From NCBI RefSeq assembly GCF_001421165.1, contig NZ_LMKB01000001.1, positions 488,284 through 552,283 of the forward strand: DNA of 64,000 nt. The letters run 5' to 3'. The notes below the pieces were generated by a model. The model ran no database searches and was not told the DNA's origin. It saw only the letters and a program-made list of their open reading frames with translations. Made by a program: the position numbers and the translations under genes. This DNA is from Frigoribacterium sp. Leaf8. GTDB lineage: Bacteria > Actinomycetota > Actinomycetes > Actinomycetales > Microbacteriaceae. Of the stretch, positions 8,026 to 16,529 are shown piece after piece. Positions within the stretch are counted from its first letter, which is position 1, and the number at the start of each line of letters is the position of its first letter.

Positions 8026-9752
8026 CGGAAGACCCTCCGCATCCAGATGGCGAGCCCCTCGACGGCCAGGACCGTGACGAGGATCATCAGCACGATCGCC
8101 GTGACCGTCCCGTAGTTCGAGCCCTGGCTGGCGTTGAGCAGGTAGTAGCCGACACCCCCGGCACCGACGATGCCGAGCAGCGTCGCGGCCCGCAGGTTGG
8201 TGTCGAGCATGTAGAAGGTGTGCCCGATCAGGGCGCGGGTGCCCTGCGGCAGGGTCGCCCCGGCGTAGACCTGCACGCGACTCGCCCCGGTGGCCGAGAG
8301 GGCGCGCTCGGGGCCGGGCGAGACCTCCTCGAACGAGTCGGCGAGCAGCTTGCCGAGCAACCCGACGCCGCCGAGCGCCAGGGCGAGGGTGCCGGCCTGC
8401 GTGCCGAGCCCGGTGACGACGATCAGCACGATGGCGAGGATCACCTCGGGCACCCCGCGGATGCCGACGAGCAGCAGGCGCATGCCGCTGCGCACCCCTC
8501 GGCTCGGGGCGACGTTGCGGGCCGCGAGCGACCCGACCACGATCGAGGCGACGAGGGTCAGCACGGTCGCGGCCAGCGCGATGGCGATCGTCTCGCCCAT
8601 GGCGGCGACCATCGTCGGCGCCTCGTAGCTGCCGAACGACGGCGGCCAGAACTGCGTCGCGACGGCGGGCACCTTCGCCCAGACGGTGACGAGGTCGGAC
8701 CAGGCGATGTCGCAGACGGCGATGCTCGCGACGACCACGGCGACCGCGAGCCACCCCCACGCGACGGTGCGCCGACGGGCGCGGTCCCACGGTCGGTGGA
8801 GCGCGGACTCGACGGTGGCGGGCACGGGACGCGACGGGGCGGGGTGACCGGCACCGCGCCTCCTGGTGGCCCGTCGGACGACGCGGTCGCCGAGACCGCG
8901 GCCGGTCGGCGCGATGCCGAGCATGGCGGCGCGGACGCTGCTCGAGACGATCTCCATCACGACGCAGAGCACGAAGATGACGAGGGCGTATCCGAGGCCG
9001 AGTCCGTAGTCGAGCGACTTGAAGGCGAACGACATCTCCATGCCGAGGCCGACGACCCCGACGTAGCCGAGGATCACGCTGCCGCGGAGGTTGATGTCGT
9101 TGCGGTGCAGCACGGTCGCCACCCACGACGGCAGCACCTGGGGCAGCACGCCGGCGGTGAACTGCTGGAGGCGGCTGCCCCCGGCGGCACGGACGGCGGT
9201 GCGCGGACCCTCGTCGATCTGCTCGATCGCGTCGGCGAAGAGCTTCGAGATCATGCCGACCGAGTGCAGGCCGATGGCCAGGATGCCGGGCAGCGTGCCG
9301 AGCGAGAAGAGCAGCACGAACACCATGGCGAGCACGACGTCGGGCACGGCCCGGGCGAGCACCGTCACGAAGCGGGCGGCCGCACGCCACGCGGGGCCGG
9401 GGGTGGTGTTCGAGGCCGCGAGCACGGCGACCGGCACCGACAGGACGGCGGCGAGCAGGGTGCCGCAGATCACGAGGCCGAGCGTGAGGGCGGTGAGCTG
9501 CAACAGCTCGCCGAGCGGGGGGAACTCGATCGCCCCGACGCGGCCGAAGAACCGCTCGGCGTTGGCCCAGCTCTGCAGCATCCGCGCGGGGTCGATGTCG
9601 ACGCTGCGCAGGGCCACGAGGCTCGCGACCAGCAGGGCGACGAGGGTGAGGCCCGCCGCGACGCGCTCGGGCGAGACCCGGCGACGAGGAGGCGCGGTGA
9701 CGGGAGCGAGGGCCGCCCCGGTCGTGCGCGGGCGCTCGGTGACGGCGGTCAT
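8022..9752 (-). CDS. phnE: Fused double PhnE phosphonate ABC permease
   Basis: A 576-residue membrane protein made of two PhnE/BPD_transp_1 permease units in tandem. The first (about 25-275) has the EAA-like loop ADAIEQIDEGPRTAVRAAGGS; the second (about 320-575) has DSFEEVSPGPERALSATGAS. A hydrophilic Arg-rich linker of about 45 residues joins them. Each unit has five to six predicted membrane spans. PhnE is normally one unit encoded twice or used as a homodimer; here both halves are one polypeptide. It overlaps phnC upstream (ATGA, 9749-9752) and the FAD enzyme downstream. Substrate is probably aminoethylphosphonate or another phosphonate. Confidence 0.92.
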   Translation of the reverse strand: MTAVTERPRTTGAALAPVTAPPRRRVSPERVAAGLTLVALLVASLVALRSVDIDPARMLQSWANAERFFGRVGAIEFPPLGELLQLTALTLGLVICGTLLAAVLSVPVAVLAASNTTPGPAWRAAARFVTVLARAVPDVVLAMVFVLLFSLGTLPGILAIGLHSVGMISKLFADAIEQIDEGPRTAVRAAGGSRLQQFTAGVLPQVLPSWVATVLHRNDINLRGSVILGYVGVVGLGMEMSFAFKSLDYGLGLGYALVIFVLCVVMEIVSSSVRAAMLGIAPTGRGLGDRVVRRATRRRGAGHPAPSRPVPATVESALHRPWDRARRRTVAWGWLAVAVVVASIAVCDIAWSDLVTVWAKVPAVATQFWPPSFGSYEAPTMVAAMGETIAIALAATVLTLVASIVVGSLAARNVAPSRGVRSGMRLLLVGIRGVPEVILAIVLIVVTGLGTQAGTLALALGGVGLLGKLLADSFEEVSPGPERALSATGASRVQVYAGATLPQGTRALIGHTFYMLDTNLRAATLLGIVGAGGVGYYLLNASQGSNYGTVTAIVLMILVTVLAVEGLAIWMRRVFR

Positions 9753-10573
9753 CGGACGGCGTCCCCGGCGAGCTCGAGCTCGATGGCTGCCATCTGGTCG
9801 GTGCTCGTGGCGACGCGGCCGTAGATCTCCATCACCTGGGCCTTCGACAGGCCCTCGGTCCCGGTGTCGAGCACGACCCGACCGTGGCGCAGCCCGACGA
9901 TGCGGTCGGCCCACGAGAGGGCGAGGTCGACCTGGTGCAGGCTGCAGATGACGGTGAGGCCCTCGTCGGCCGCGATCTCGCGGATCAGCGCCATCACCTG
10001 GTCGCTCGACTCGGGGTCGAGCGAGGCGACGGGCTCGTCCGCGAGCAGCACCTGGGGGCGCTGCATGAGGGCCCGGGCGATGGCGACGCGCTGCTGCTGG
10101 CCGCCCGAGAGGGTGTCGGCGCGCTGGTAGGCCCGGTCGAGCAGGCCGACGCGCTCGAGCCGGGCGAGCGCCTCGGCCTTCGCGGCCCGGCCGTACGACC
10201 AGAGCCCGAGCCGGGGCCCGCGCACGGTGGCGAGCGAGCCGGTCAGGACGTTCTCGAGCACGGTCAGCGACGGCACGAGTTCGAACTGCTGGAAGATGAA
10301 CCCCACCTCGCTGCGCAGCCGCCGCAGGGCCCGCCCGGTGAGCTCGGTGACCTCGCGGCCGAGCACCGTGACGCGGCCGTCGGTCGGCCGTTCGAGGCCG
10401 TCGACGTGACGCAGCAGGGTGGACTTGCCCGAGCCGGAGAGGCCCAGCAGCACGACGACCTCGCCGCGTCGGACGCTGACCGAGGCGTCGTCGAGCGCGA
10501 GGGTCTCACCGAAGCGCTTGGTGATGCCCTCGAGCCGGACGACGGTCTCGGCGGGGGCGGTGTGCGGGTTCAT
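9749..10573 (-). CDS. phnC: Phosphonate ABC transporter ATP-binding protein
   Basis: A 274-residue ATPase with Walker A GLSGSGKST (about 42-50), Q-loop FQQFELVPSLTVLENVL, signature LSGGQQQRVAIARAL, Walker B VLLADEPVASLDP and the H-loop in ICSLHQ. The QQF...NVLTG stretch and GLSKAQVMEIYGR tail are typical of PhnC. The ATG at 10571-10573 was chosen because it begins just before the conserved VVRLEGITKRFG. It sits between phnD and the fused permease and energises uptake. A GC-rich hairpin separates it from phnD. Confidence 0.93.
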   Translation of the reverse strand: MNPHTAPAETVVRLEGITKRFGETLALDDASVSVRRGEVVVLLGLSGSGKSTLLRHVDGLERPTDGRVTVLGREVTELTGRALRRLRSEVGFIFQQFELVPSLTVLENVLTGSLATVRGPRLGLWSYGRAAKAEALARLERVGLLDRAYQRADTLSGGQQQRVAIARALMQRPQVLLADEPVASLDPESSDQVMALIREIAADEGLTVICSLHQVDLALSWADRIVGLRHGRVVLDTGTEGLSKAQVMEIYGRVATSTDQMAAIELELAGDAVR

Positions 10574-10611
10574 GTTCGTCTCCGGTTCGTCGTGCTCGGA
10601 CCCCGGGACGT

Positions 10612-10647
10612 CGCCGGGACCCCCACGCGTGCGCGAGGGTCCCGGCG
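10612..10647 (-). other. Stem-loop between phnD and phnC
   Basis: Perfect 11-bp inverted repeat, CGCCGGGACCC (10612-10622) and GGGTCCCGGCG (10637-10647), with a 14-base loop and no T-run. It sits between the binding-protein gene and the rest of the transporter. Such hairpins often protect or partly terminate transcripts so that the binding protein is made in excess. That role is inferred. Confidence 0.5.
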
Positions 10648-10682
10648 GGTTCCCGGGGTGGGGATGTGCTACGTCGTGCGGG

Positions 10683-11609
10683 TCAGGCCTTGCACTGCGA
10701 CGCGTTCGTCTTCTCGCAGATGTCGCGGATCTGGTCGTAGTACGCGTCGTCGACCGGGGTGGTCTGGAAGAACACGGCACGGAAGCCCTCGCTGTCGGCG
10801 CCCTCGATGCCCGCGGCGACCATGTCGTCGGCGGTGACGTTCGAGAGGATGTCCTTCAGCTGGGCCTTGACGTCGTCGGGCAGCGAGTCCGACTCGACGA
10901 TGGGCGCGCCGGGCACCATCTGCTCGTCGATCATCTCGACGGCGTCGCTCTTGGCGACCTCGCTGTCCTCGGCGAAGCCGGCGTCGCACTCGGTGCCCTC
11001 GCCGACCTTCTGCACGCTGACGTCGTGCTTGCCCGCGAAGACCGGGGTGATGTCCTTCTCGGGGTCGATGCCGGCCTCGAGCAGCGCGTAGCTCGGGAAG
11101 AGGTAGCCCGACGTCGACGACGGGTCGACGAAGCAGATCTTCTTGCCCTTCATGTCGGCGATCGACGTGATGTCGCTGCCCTTCGGCACGATGGCCTGCG
11201 AGTAGTAGCCGGGCTCCTGGCCCTCGGCCGTGGTGATCGACGAGATCGGGGTGAGCTCGGCGCCGTTGTTCGTGGCGGTGACGTAGGTGAAGCCCGAGAA
11301 CGAGGCGACGTCGACCTGGCCGGCGATGCTCGCCTCGATCAGGGCCGCGTAGTCCGTCGACTCGTGGTACTCGACCGTCTTGCCGGTCTCCCTCGCGATG
11401 TAGTCCATCAGCGGCTGGTAGTTCGTCTCGGTGTCGACCGAGTCGGGCACGACGCCGAAGACGAGGGTGCTGTCGTCGACCGCGTAGCCACCGGCCGCGT
11501 CGGACGAGCCGGTGGCCGAGGAGGCGGGGGTCGAGCAGGCGGACAGCGTGACGGCGAGCAGGGCGGCGCCGACGAGGGCGGTCGCGGCGCGGGGACGGCG
11601 GAGGGTCAT
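10683..11609 (-). CDS. phnD: Phosphonate ABC transporter substrate-binding lipoprotein
   Basis: A 308-residue PhnD-family protein. The signal sequence ends in the lipobox LSAC at about residue 23, so it is a membrane-anchored lipoprotein. Family marks are LVFGVVPDSVDTE, YQPLMDYIARETGKTVEYHESTD, YSQAIVPKGS, KKICFVDPSSTSGYLFPSYALLE and AGKHDVSVQKV. It captures phosphonates (or phosphite-like oxyanions) and hands them to the PhnE permease. It is the first gene of the operon, and a PhoP-box-like repeat lies about 80 bases upstream. Confidence 0.93.
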   Translation of the reverse strand: MTLRRPRAATALVGAALLAVTLSACSTPASSATGSSDAAGGYAVDDSTLVFGVVPDSVDTETNYQPLMDYIARETGKTVEYHESTDYAALIEASIAGQVDVASFSGFTYVTATNNGAELTPISSITTAEGQEPGYYSQAIVPKGSDITSIADMKGKKICFVDPSSTSGYLFPSYALLEAGIDPEKDITPVFAGKHDVSVQKVGEGTECDAGFAEDSEVAKSDAVEMIDEQMVPGAPIVESDSLPDDVKAQLKDILSNVTADDMVAAGIEGADSEGFRAVFFQTTPVDDAYYDQIRDICEKTNASQCKA

Positions 11610-11686
11610 GACGGCCTTTCGGGTGGGAGCAGGACGTGACGATGGTGGCACGCGCCCGACCGACATAGGAACCTATCTTTGGGTCC

Positions 11687-11719
11687 GTTCAACGAGAGTT
11701 CACCTCTTGTCTGCCTAAC
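11687..11719. promoter_or_regulatory. PHO box-like 11-bp direct repeats upstream of phnD
   Basis: On the plus strand three consecutive 11-base units read GTTCAACGAGA, GTTCACCTCTT and GTCTGCCTAAC. Streptomyces PhoP binds direct repeats of 11 bases beginning GTTCACC, so the first two units fit well and the third is degraded. The block is about 80 bases upstream of the phnD start, with an inverted ATAGG-AA-CCTAT at 11665-11676 between them. Phosphate-starvation control of the phosphonate operon is inferred. Confidence 0.6.
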
Positions 11720-11835
11720 CTGGGCGAACCGACCGCGGGGCGGGACGGGGTGCCGTCCCGGCCATGGCGGGTCCAGGTGCGGCGGTCTACCCTCGGACCA
11801 CCACCCCGCCCTGCTCCCGCGACGAAGGCCTCCGC

Positions 11836-12174
11836 ATGCGACACGACGACGGCACCCCCGACTCCCCCGGCGACGACCTCGCGACCTGGTCGGACGATGC
11901 CCACCGCGAACTCGAGCTGCTCGTCGCCCGTGACCGCGAGGCCGAGCAGGCCCGGCGGCACGAGGCCGAGCGCGTCGCCCGGGTCGAACGGGCCGCCCGC
12001 CTCGAGCAGGAGCGCCGTCGCCGTGAGGCCGAGCTCCCGCCCGAACTGCGCGACGCCGACGACGAACCGTACGACGGTGGGCCGAGGCGCCGACTCGTCA
12101 TGGGGTCGTCGAAGGTGCTCGCCGCCGTCGCGCTGCTGGCCGCGGTCGCCGTCGCGGTGACCGGGTTCCTGTAG
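11836..12174 (+). CDS. Small tail-anchored membrane protein, unknown function
   Basis: A 112-residue protein starting MRHDDGTPDSPGDD. The middle (about 20-75) is a highly charged Arg/Glu/Ala helix, likely coiled coil, and the last 20 residues (VLAAVALLAAVAVAVTGFL) form a single membrane span at the very C-terminus. The gene diverges from phnD and faces the DMT permease tail to tail. No family recognised. Coding reality rests on codon bias and the well-formed C-terminal span. Confidence 0.6.
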   Translation: MRHDDGTPDSPGDDLATWSDDAHRELELLVARDREAEQARRHEAERVARVERAARLEQERRRREAELPPELRDADDEPYDGGPRRRLVMGSSKVLAAVALLAAVAVAVTGFL

Positions 12175-12209
12175 CCCGACCCGCGCCTCCTGGGCTCGTG
12201 CGACGCCCG

Positions 12210-13133
12210 TCAGAGGGCGAGCAGGGCGATGCCCCCGAGCACGACGCCCGAGGCCGCGAGCCGCTTCACGAGCGAGCCCTCGCGCAGGACGAGCGCCCCG
12301 AACACGGCCACCATCACCACGCTCGTCTCGCGGGCCGGGGCGACGAGGGCGACCGGAGCCGTCCGGATCGCCGTCAGCACGAGGATGTACGACAGCGGCG
12401 ACAACACCCCGAAGGCCAGCACCCGCGGCCAGTGGGCGCGGGCGACCGCGACGAGCTCGCCCCGACGCCGGCCGAGCGACGCGCTGTAGAAGACGACCTC
12501 GGCGAGCGTCACGCCGACCATGAACGACACGGGCGAGAGGCCCCAGGTGCGCAGGGCGTGGGCGTCCCAGATCGTGTAGCTCGCGATGGCGAGGCCGGTG
12601 AGCAGGCCCCAGGCGATGCCCGGGTCGAGGCGACGGCGCGCCGGGCCGGGGGCGGCCGGCGTCGACGCGGTCGACGGCCCGTGCAGGAGGCGCGGCGCCG
12701 GAGAGCCGGTCGGCCGCCGGTCGATCAGTCCGGTCGCCACCACGCCCGCGACCACCACGGCGATGCCCACCACGGCCGTCGCCGAGAGCTGCTCGCCGAG
12801 CAGCAGGACGGCGAGACCCGCACTGACGGCCGGGCCGCTGCCGCGAGCCGTCGCGTAGACGGTCGACAGGGTGCCGACCGCGTAGCCGCGCTGCAGCACC
12901 GTCATGTAGACGACGTGCAGCACGGCCGAGACGCCCGCCCCGACCGCGAGGCCGCCGACGCTCGCCCCGAGACCACCCGTGAAGGGGACGACCGGCAGCC
13001 AGAGCACGGTGCTGGCGACGGCTCCCCACCAGAGGAAGGGGGTGCCGAGGCGGCTCACCCCGTGGGCGACGACGTTCCAGCCGGCGTGGCAGACGGCGGC
13101 GGCGAGGACGAGCAGGAGGGCGGTGGTGGACAT
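12210..13133 (-). CDS. EamA/DMT-superfamily permease
   Basis: A 307-residue protein with ten hydrophobic spans arranged as two EamA repeats (about 1-140 and 165-305), separated by a Pro/Arg-rich cytosolic loop (RRPTGSPAPRLL). HAGWNVVAHG near the N-terminus and APARETSVVMVAVFGALVLREG near the C-terminus are typical of the family. Probably exports or imports a small metabolite; substrate unknown. The start at 13131-13133 is used; an in-frame ATG four codons upstream (13143-13145) is equally possible, as neither has a strong ribosome site. Confidence 0.85.
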   Translation of the reverse strand: MSTTALLLVLAAAVCHAGWNVVAHGVSRLGTPFLWWGAVASTVLWLPVVPFTGGLGASVGGLAVGAGVSAVLHVVYMTVLQRGYAVGTLSTVYATARGSGPAVSAGLAVLLLGEQLSATAVVGIAVVVAGVVATGLIDRRPTGSPAPRLLHGPSTASTPAAPGPARRRLDPGIAWGLLTGLAIASYTIWDAHALRTWGLSPVSFMVGVTLAEVVFYSASLGRRRGELVAVARAHWPRVLAFGVLSPLSYILVLTAIRTAPVALVAPARETSVVMVAVFGALVLREGSLVKRLAASGVVLGGIALLAL

Positions 13134-13328
13134 GCGAGGACCCATCGGCTCGGCGCGGGGCGCGCCGAACGGGTCCTCCAGGCTTTTGTCCGTTCAGATG
13201 ACGGCCCGGCGATGGCGCCCGACCGTGGCGCCGCTCGGACCAGTCGGATCGTGGGACCCCGGAACCCTAGGCGCTGTCGCGGTCAGCGTAGGGGCGGCGG
13301 GTGTCCGGGAGGTGAACCGTGCCGCGCT

Positions 13329-13388
13329 GCACCCGGTTTCGAACGATGCACCCGGAAGCTTCGGGGTGCATCGTTCGAAATCGGGTGC
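13329..13388. repeat. Composite inverted repeat (19-bp-period type), copy 1
   Basis: Arms of 24-25 bp (13329-13353 and 13364-13388) are complementary with one mismatch. Within each arm TGCACCCGG occurs twice, 19 bases apart (13328 and 13347). It occupies the otherwise empty 336-base space between the DMT permease and the HTH gene. The same architecture recurs at 15010-15069 and 18802-18867. Confidence 0.75.
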
Positions 13389-13481
13389 GAGGGCGGGAGC
13401 GGGTGAGCCAGGAGAACACATGGACCAGCGGGACGAAAGCCGATCTTGACGCCATGACACGCGTCAATCTAGTCTTTACAC

Positions 13482-14102
13482 ATGTCGACCCCCTCCCGCA
13501 CCCCGTCCCTGCTCGCGAGCCTCCTCGCCCGGGTCCAGGGCCTCGCGGCTTCGGTGCACGGTCGACACGACCGGTCCTCGACCCTCGTCGCCGTGCAGCG
13601 CGCGGCGGGGATGAAAGCCGACCTCGAGGCCGTCCTCGCAGCCCTCGTGACCGATGCCCGCGACGCCGGGGCGACCTGGCAGGAAGTAGGAGACGTCATG
13701 TCCATCTCACGTCAAGCCGCTTACCAGAGGTTCGGCCAGGTGATCGACCCGAGGACGGGACGCCCGCTCGAGAAGGACGTCACGTCGGGTTCCGTCGAGC
13801 GGGCGACGACCGTCTTCGACCTGCTCAGCACGGGTCGCCCCGACGAGGTCCACACCCTCTTCGACGACGAGATGAAAAAAGCCATGGGCCCGACGCAGCT
13901 CGGCGACGTGTGGAGCCACGTCCTCGGTTCCGTCGGGGCGTTCGAGTCGAGCGGCACGCCCACGGCGCGTCGTTCCGGCGACTTCACCGTCGTGGACGTC
14001 CCCCTCCACTTCGAGGCCGGCGACATGGTCGGTCGCGTCTCGTGCCACCCCGACGGTCGTCTGGCCGGGCTCTTCCTCCTCGACCCCGCTGCCTCGTCAT
14101 GA
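13482..14102 (+). CDS. HTH protein with DUF3887-like C-terminal domain
   Basis: A 206-residue protein. Residues about 40-85 contain AGATWQEVGDVMSISRQAAYQRFG, a helix-turn-helix close to those of actinobacterial small regulators. The C-terminal 90 residues (from ATTVFDLLSTGRPDEVHTLFDDEMKKAM to GRLAGLFLLDP) resemble the DUF3887 fold often fused to hydrolases or regulators. The neighbouring gene on the same strand encodes a DUF1648-like membrane protein, with a 130-base gap. Function unknown; a sensory regulator is a reasonable guess. Confidence 0.7.
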   Translation: MSTPSRTPSLLASLLARVQGLAASVHGRHDRSSTLVAVQRAAGMKADLEAVLAALVTDARDAGATWQEVGDVMSISRQAAYQRFGQVIDPRTGRPLEKDVTSGSVERATTVFDLLSTGRPDEVHTLFDDEMKKAMGPTQLGDVWSHVLGSVGAFESSGTPTARRSGDFTVVDVPLHFEAGDMVGRVSCHPDGRLAGLFLLDPAASS

Positions 14103-14232
14103 CGCGCGCAGCCACGTACGCTGCTCCTCCTCCTCGCGGAGGAAATGCGAAAGACACGGTTGACAGCCTCCTCGCAGTCCTGACAGCGTGTCAGCAGATG
14201 CGGAAGGACAGCGACCAGGCCGGAGGATCACC

Positions 14233-14952
14233 ATGACCGCTCTCACCGAGAACAGACACCTCGACGACGTCGAGATCCGGCGCGGTCGACTCTGGGCCTT
14301 CGTGCAGTTGCCCCTCGCGGGCGCCATCGTCGCCGGAGTGGCCACGGTGGTCTCGTGGGCCCCACGCCTTCCCGCCGAAGTAGCCAACCAGTGGTCTGCA
14401 GGAGACGTCACCACCGTCCGCCCCCTGGCCGTCACGGTCGCCTCCGTCGCGGTCCCCGCCGTCGCCACCTGGTTGCTCTTGGCCTTGGCCCGCGTCACCA
14501 GCGACTCGGTCAAGCTCGGACACCGATCGACGGTCGGGGCCCTGGCCGGGCTGACTCTCGTCCTGGCCGGTGCACTACCGCTGCTCGTCGCGCCCTCACT
14601 CGCCACGAGCGATCCCTGGTCGGCACCGGACCCGGGCATCGCGTCCCTCGTCGCACTCGGTGTGGTCGGCCTCTTGGTCGCAGTCGGGGTCGCCCTGGGG
14701 GTCGGCCGGCCGCCCGCCGGCGTCACGATCCCCGACGGCTCGTCGCCCGACGATCGCCCGCGTTCCACCGACGATGCTCCTCGGATCATCCGTCCCGTGG
14801 CGCGCCGGTCGCGGACGATCGGACTGGTCGCCGTCGTCGGCGCCTGTCTCGCCGCCGTCGTCCTGGCTGCCGTCACGGTCGTCCCGTGGCCCTCAGCCCT
14901 TGTCGCCGGGGCCATCGCCGCACCCACGATGCGCGCCCTGCGGGGCCGCTGA
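14233..14952 (+). CDS. DUF1648-like membrane protein
   Basis: A 239-residue protein with about six hydrophobic spans. After span one comes LPAEVANQWSAGDV, which resembles the DUF1648 motif (Pro...His/Gln-Trp...Gly) found in SdpI-like and related proteins. A GGAGG ribosome site lies 7 bases before the ATG. Residues about 165-190 are a Pro/Asp/Arg loop. It follows the HTH/DUF3887 gene and may share its transcript. Role unknown; SdpI-type members act in peptide-toxin immunity, but that link is weak here. Confidence 0.65.
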   Translation: MTALTENRHLDDVEIRRGRLWAFVQLPLAGAIVAGVATVVSWAPRLPAEVANQWSAGDVTTVRPLAVTVASVAVPAVATWLLLALARVTSDSVKLGHRSTVGALAGLTLVLAGALPLLVAPSLATSDPWSAPDPGIASLVALGVVGLLVAVGVALGVGRPPAGVTIPDGSSPDDRPRSTDDAPRIIRPVARRSRTIGLVAVVGACLAAVVLAAVTVVPWPSALVAGAIAAPTMRALRGR

Positions 14953-14971
14953 TCCCTCGCGTCCCGTGCCC

Positions 14972-15001
14972 CGGCTCGGCTCGGCTCGGCTCGGCTCGGC
15001 T
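14972..15001. repeat. Six tandem CGGCT pentamers
   Basis: An uninterrupted run of six CGGCT units directly precedes the composite palindrome at 15010. It lies downstream of the DUF1648-like gene, outside any coding frame. A pentamer run of this kind can vary in copy number by slippage. Confidence 0.8.
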
Positions 15002-15009
15002 CACGCACT

Positions 15010-15069
15010 GCACCGCGTTTCGTGCACTGCACCGCGTCTAGTCGGGGTGCAGTGCACGAAACGCGGTGC
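15010..15069. repeat. Composite inverted repeat (19-bp-period type), copy 2
   Basis: Perfect 24-bp arms at 15010-15033 and 15046-15069. GCACTGCACCGCGT occurs twice at 15005 and 15024, again 19 bases apart, so each arm holds two half-sites. It lies between the DUF1648-like gene and the terminator of the alcohol dehydrogenase gene. Confidence 0.8.
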
Positions 15070-15101
15070 GGTGCGGTGCGCCCACGGCCCACCGCGGGGA
15101 C

Positions 15102-15140
15102 GACGGACGCCCCCGCACACTCGGTGCGGGGGCGTCCGTC
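15102..15140 (-). terminator. Terminator of the YahK/CAD-like alcohol dehydrogenase gene
   Basis: Perfect 17-bp stem (15102-15118 with 15124-15140) and a 5-base loop, beginning 14 bases beyond the dehydrogenase stop. There is no T-run, as is common for actinobacterial terminators. Confidence 0.75.
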
Positions 15141-15153
15141 GGAACGGCTCGGA

Positions 15154-16200
15154 TCAGGCGAAGGTCGCCGCGTCGATCACGAAGCGGTAGCGCACGTCGG
15201 ACTTCAGGACGCGGTCGTAGGCCTCGTTGATCTGGTCGGCGTCGATCAGCTCGGTCTCGGGCACGATGCCGTGCTCGGCGCAGAAGTCGAGCATCTCCTG
15301 GGTCTCGCGGATGCCGCCGATGGCCGAACCGGCCCAGCTGCGACGCGCCGGGATCAGCGCGAACGCGGGCACCTCGAGCGGCTCGGACGGGGCGCCGACG
15401 TTGACGAGCGTGCCGTCGACGGCCAGCAGGCCGAGGTAGGCGCCCATGTCGACCTTCGCCGACACGGTGTTGATGATCAGGTCGAACGAGTTCGCCAGGT
15501 CGGTGAAGGTCTGCTCGTCGCTGGTCGCGTAGTGCGCCTTGGCGCCGAAACGCAGCGAGTCCTCCTTCTTCGAGGTGGTCTGCGACAGCACGGTGACGTC
15601 GGCGCCGAGTGCGGCGGCGATCTTGACGCCCATGTGGCCGAGGCCGCCCATGCCGACGATGGCGACCTTGGTGCCCTCGGTGACGCCCCAGTGGTGCAGC
15701 GGCGAGTACAGCGTGATGCCGGCGCAGAGCAGCGGTGCGACCTTGTCGTAGTCGAGCGACTCGGGCACGCGCAGCACGAAGTCCTCGGTGACGACGACGG
15801 CCTGCGAGTAGCCGCCCTGGGTGATGCTGCCGTCGGCCGGGTCGACGCCCGTGTAGGTGCCGACGTTGCCCTTGGCGCAGTACTGCTCGTCGCCACGCTT
15901 GCAGTACTCGCACTCGCCGCACGAGTTGACCATGCAGCCGACGCCGACGCGGTCGCCGACCTCGTACTTGGTGACCTCGGAGCCGACCTCCGAGACGGTG
16001 CCGACGATCTCGTGACCGACGACCTGCGGGTACTGGATCTCGCCCCACTCGCCGCGGACGGTGTGGATGTCGCTGTGGCAGATGCCGGCGTAGGCGATGT
16101 CGATCATGACGTCCTTCGGGCCGACGTCGCGGCGCTCGATGGTCGTCTTGACGAGGGGCTCGGTGGCGGACGGTGCCGCGTAGGCGTTGACGGTGCGCAT
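15154..16200 (-). CDS. NAD(P)-dependent zinc alcohol dehydrogenase (YahK/CAD-like)
   Basis: A 348-residue MDR enzyme of the cinnamyl-alcohol/aldehyde reductase group. Catalytic zinc ligands are in [15 protein letters not shown] and VVGHEIVG; structural zinc cysteines are in [16 protein letters not shown]. The GxGxxG motif is [14 protein letters not shown], and [19 protein letters not shown] near 290-310 is typical of YahK-like aldehyde reductases. Cytosolic, reduces aldehydes with NADPH in characterised relatives. Monocistronic: its own hairpin terminator follows, and a 329-base space with a palindrome separates it from the divergent glyoxalase gene. Confidence 0.93.
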   Translation of the reverse strand: MRTVNAYAAPSATEPLVKTTIERRDVGPKDVMIDIAYAGICHSDIHTVRGEWGEIQYPQVVGHEIVGTVSEVGSEVTKYEVGDRVGVGCMVNSCGECEYCKRGDEQYCAKGNVGTYTGVDPADGSITQGGYSQAVVVTEDFVLRVPESLDYDKVAPLLCAGITLYSPLHHWGVTEGTKVAIVGMGGLGHMGVKIAAALGADVTVLSQTTSKKEDSLRFGAKAHYATSDEQTFTDLANSFDLIINTVSAKVDMGAYLGLLAVDGTLVNVGAPSEPLEVPAFALIPARRSWAGSAIGGIRETQEMLDFCAEHGIVPETELIDADQINEAYDRVLKSDVRYRFVIDAATFA

Positions 16201-16336
16201 GGGTCTCCTGGGGGTGGATTCGGTACGGGGACGAGGGGCGGGTCGGAACGCGGTGCTCGACGACGGGCTCCTCGTCCTCGACGCTACGCCCCCGCGCCGA
16301 TCGTGGGAGGCCCTGGCAGGGCCCCCGACGCGACGG

Positions 16337-16385
16337 CCCGCAGGAGGCGCGGTGCGCGACCGTCCGGCACCGCGCCTCCTGCGGG
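16337..16385. repeat. AGGAGGCGCGG palindrome in a divergent intergenic region
   Basis: Perfect 19-bp arms (16337-16355 and 16367-16385) around an 11-base loop, built on AGGAGGCGCGGTGC. It lies between two genes that point away from each other (16200 minus and 16530 plus), so this copy is not at the end of either. Nothing else was recognised in 16201-16529. Confidence 0.75.
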
Positions 16386-16529
16386 TGGTCCGCTCGGGCA
16401 CCGGTTCACCGTGAGACACGCTTCCGGGTGGGAAAGTGCCCTGACTCGCGGCTCGGCTCGCACGGTGCGCGGCGTAGCAAGGAGGCAGACGCAGCACCGG
16501 GTGGTCCGGTGCCGGACGAAGGAGTCGAC

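Noticed and set aside
6700-9390. An 896-codon frame suggesting a giant FAD protein
   Set aside because: The N-terminal half is the antisense-like shadow of the PhnE fusion; the flavoprotein starts at 8025.
12198-13406. Long Glu/Arg/His-rich plus-strand frame opposite the DMT permease
   Set aside because: Composition is typical of a GC-skew shadow, with no hydrophobic core or motif; the opposite strand encodes a clean EamA protein. The same applies to long plus-strand frames at 4857-6404, 7833-9824, 9884-10837 and 21876-23456.
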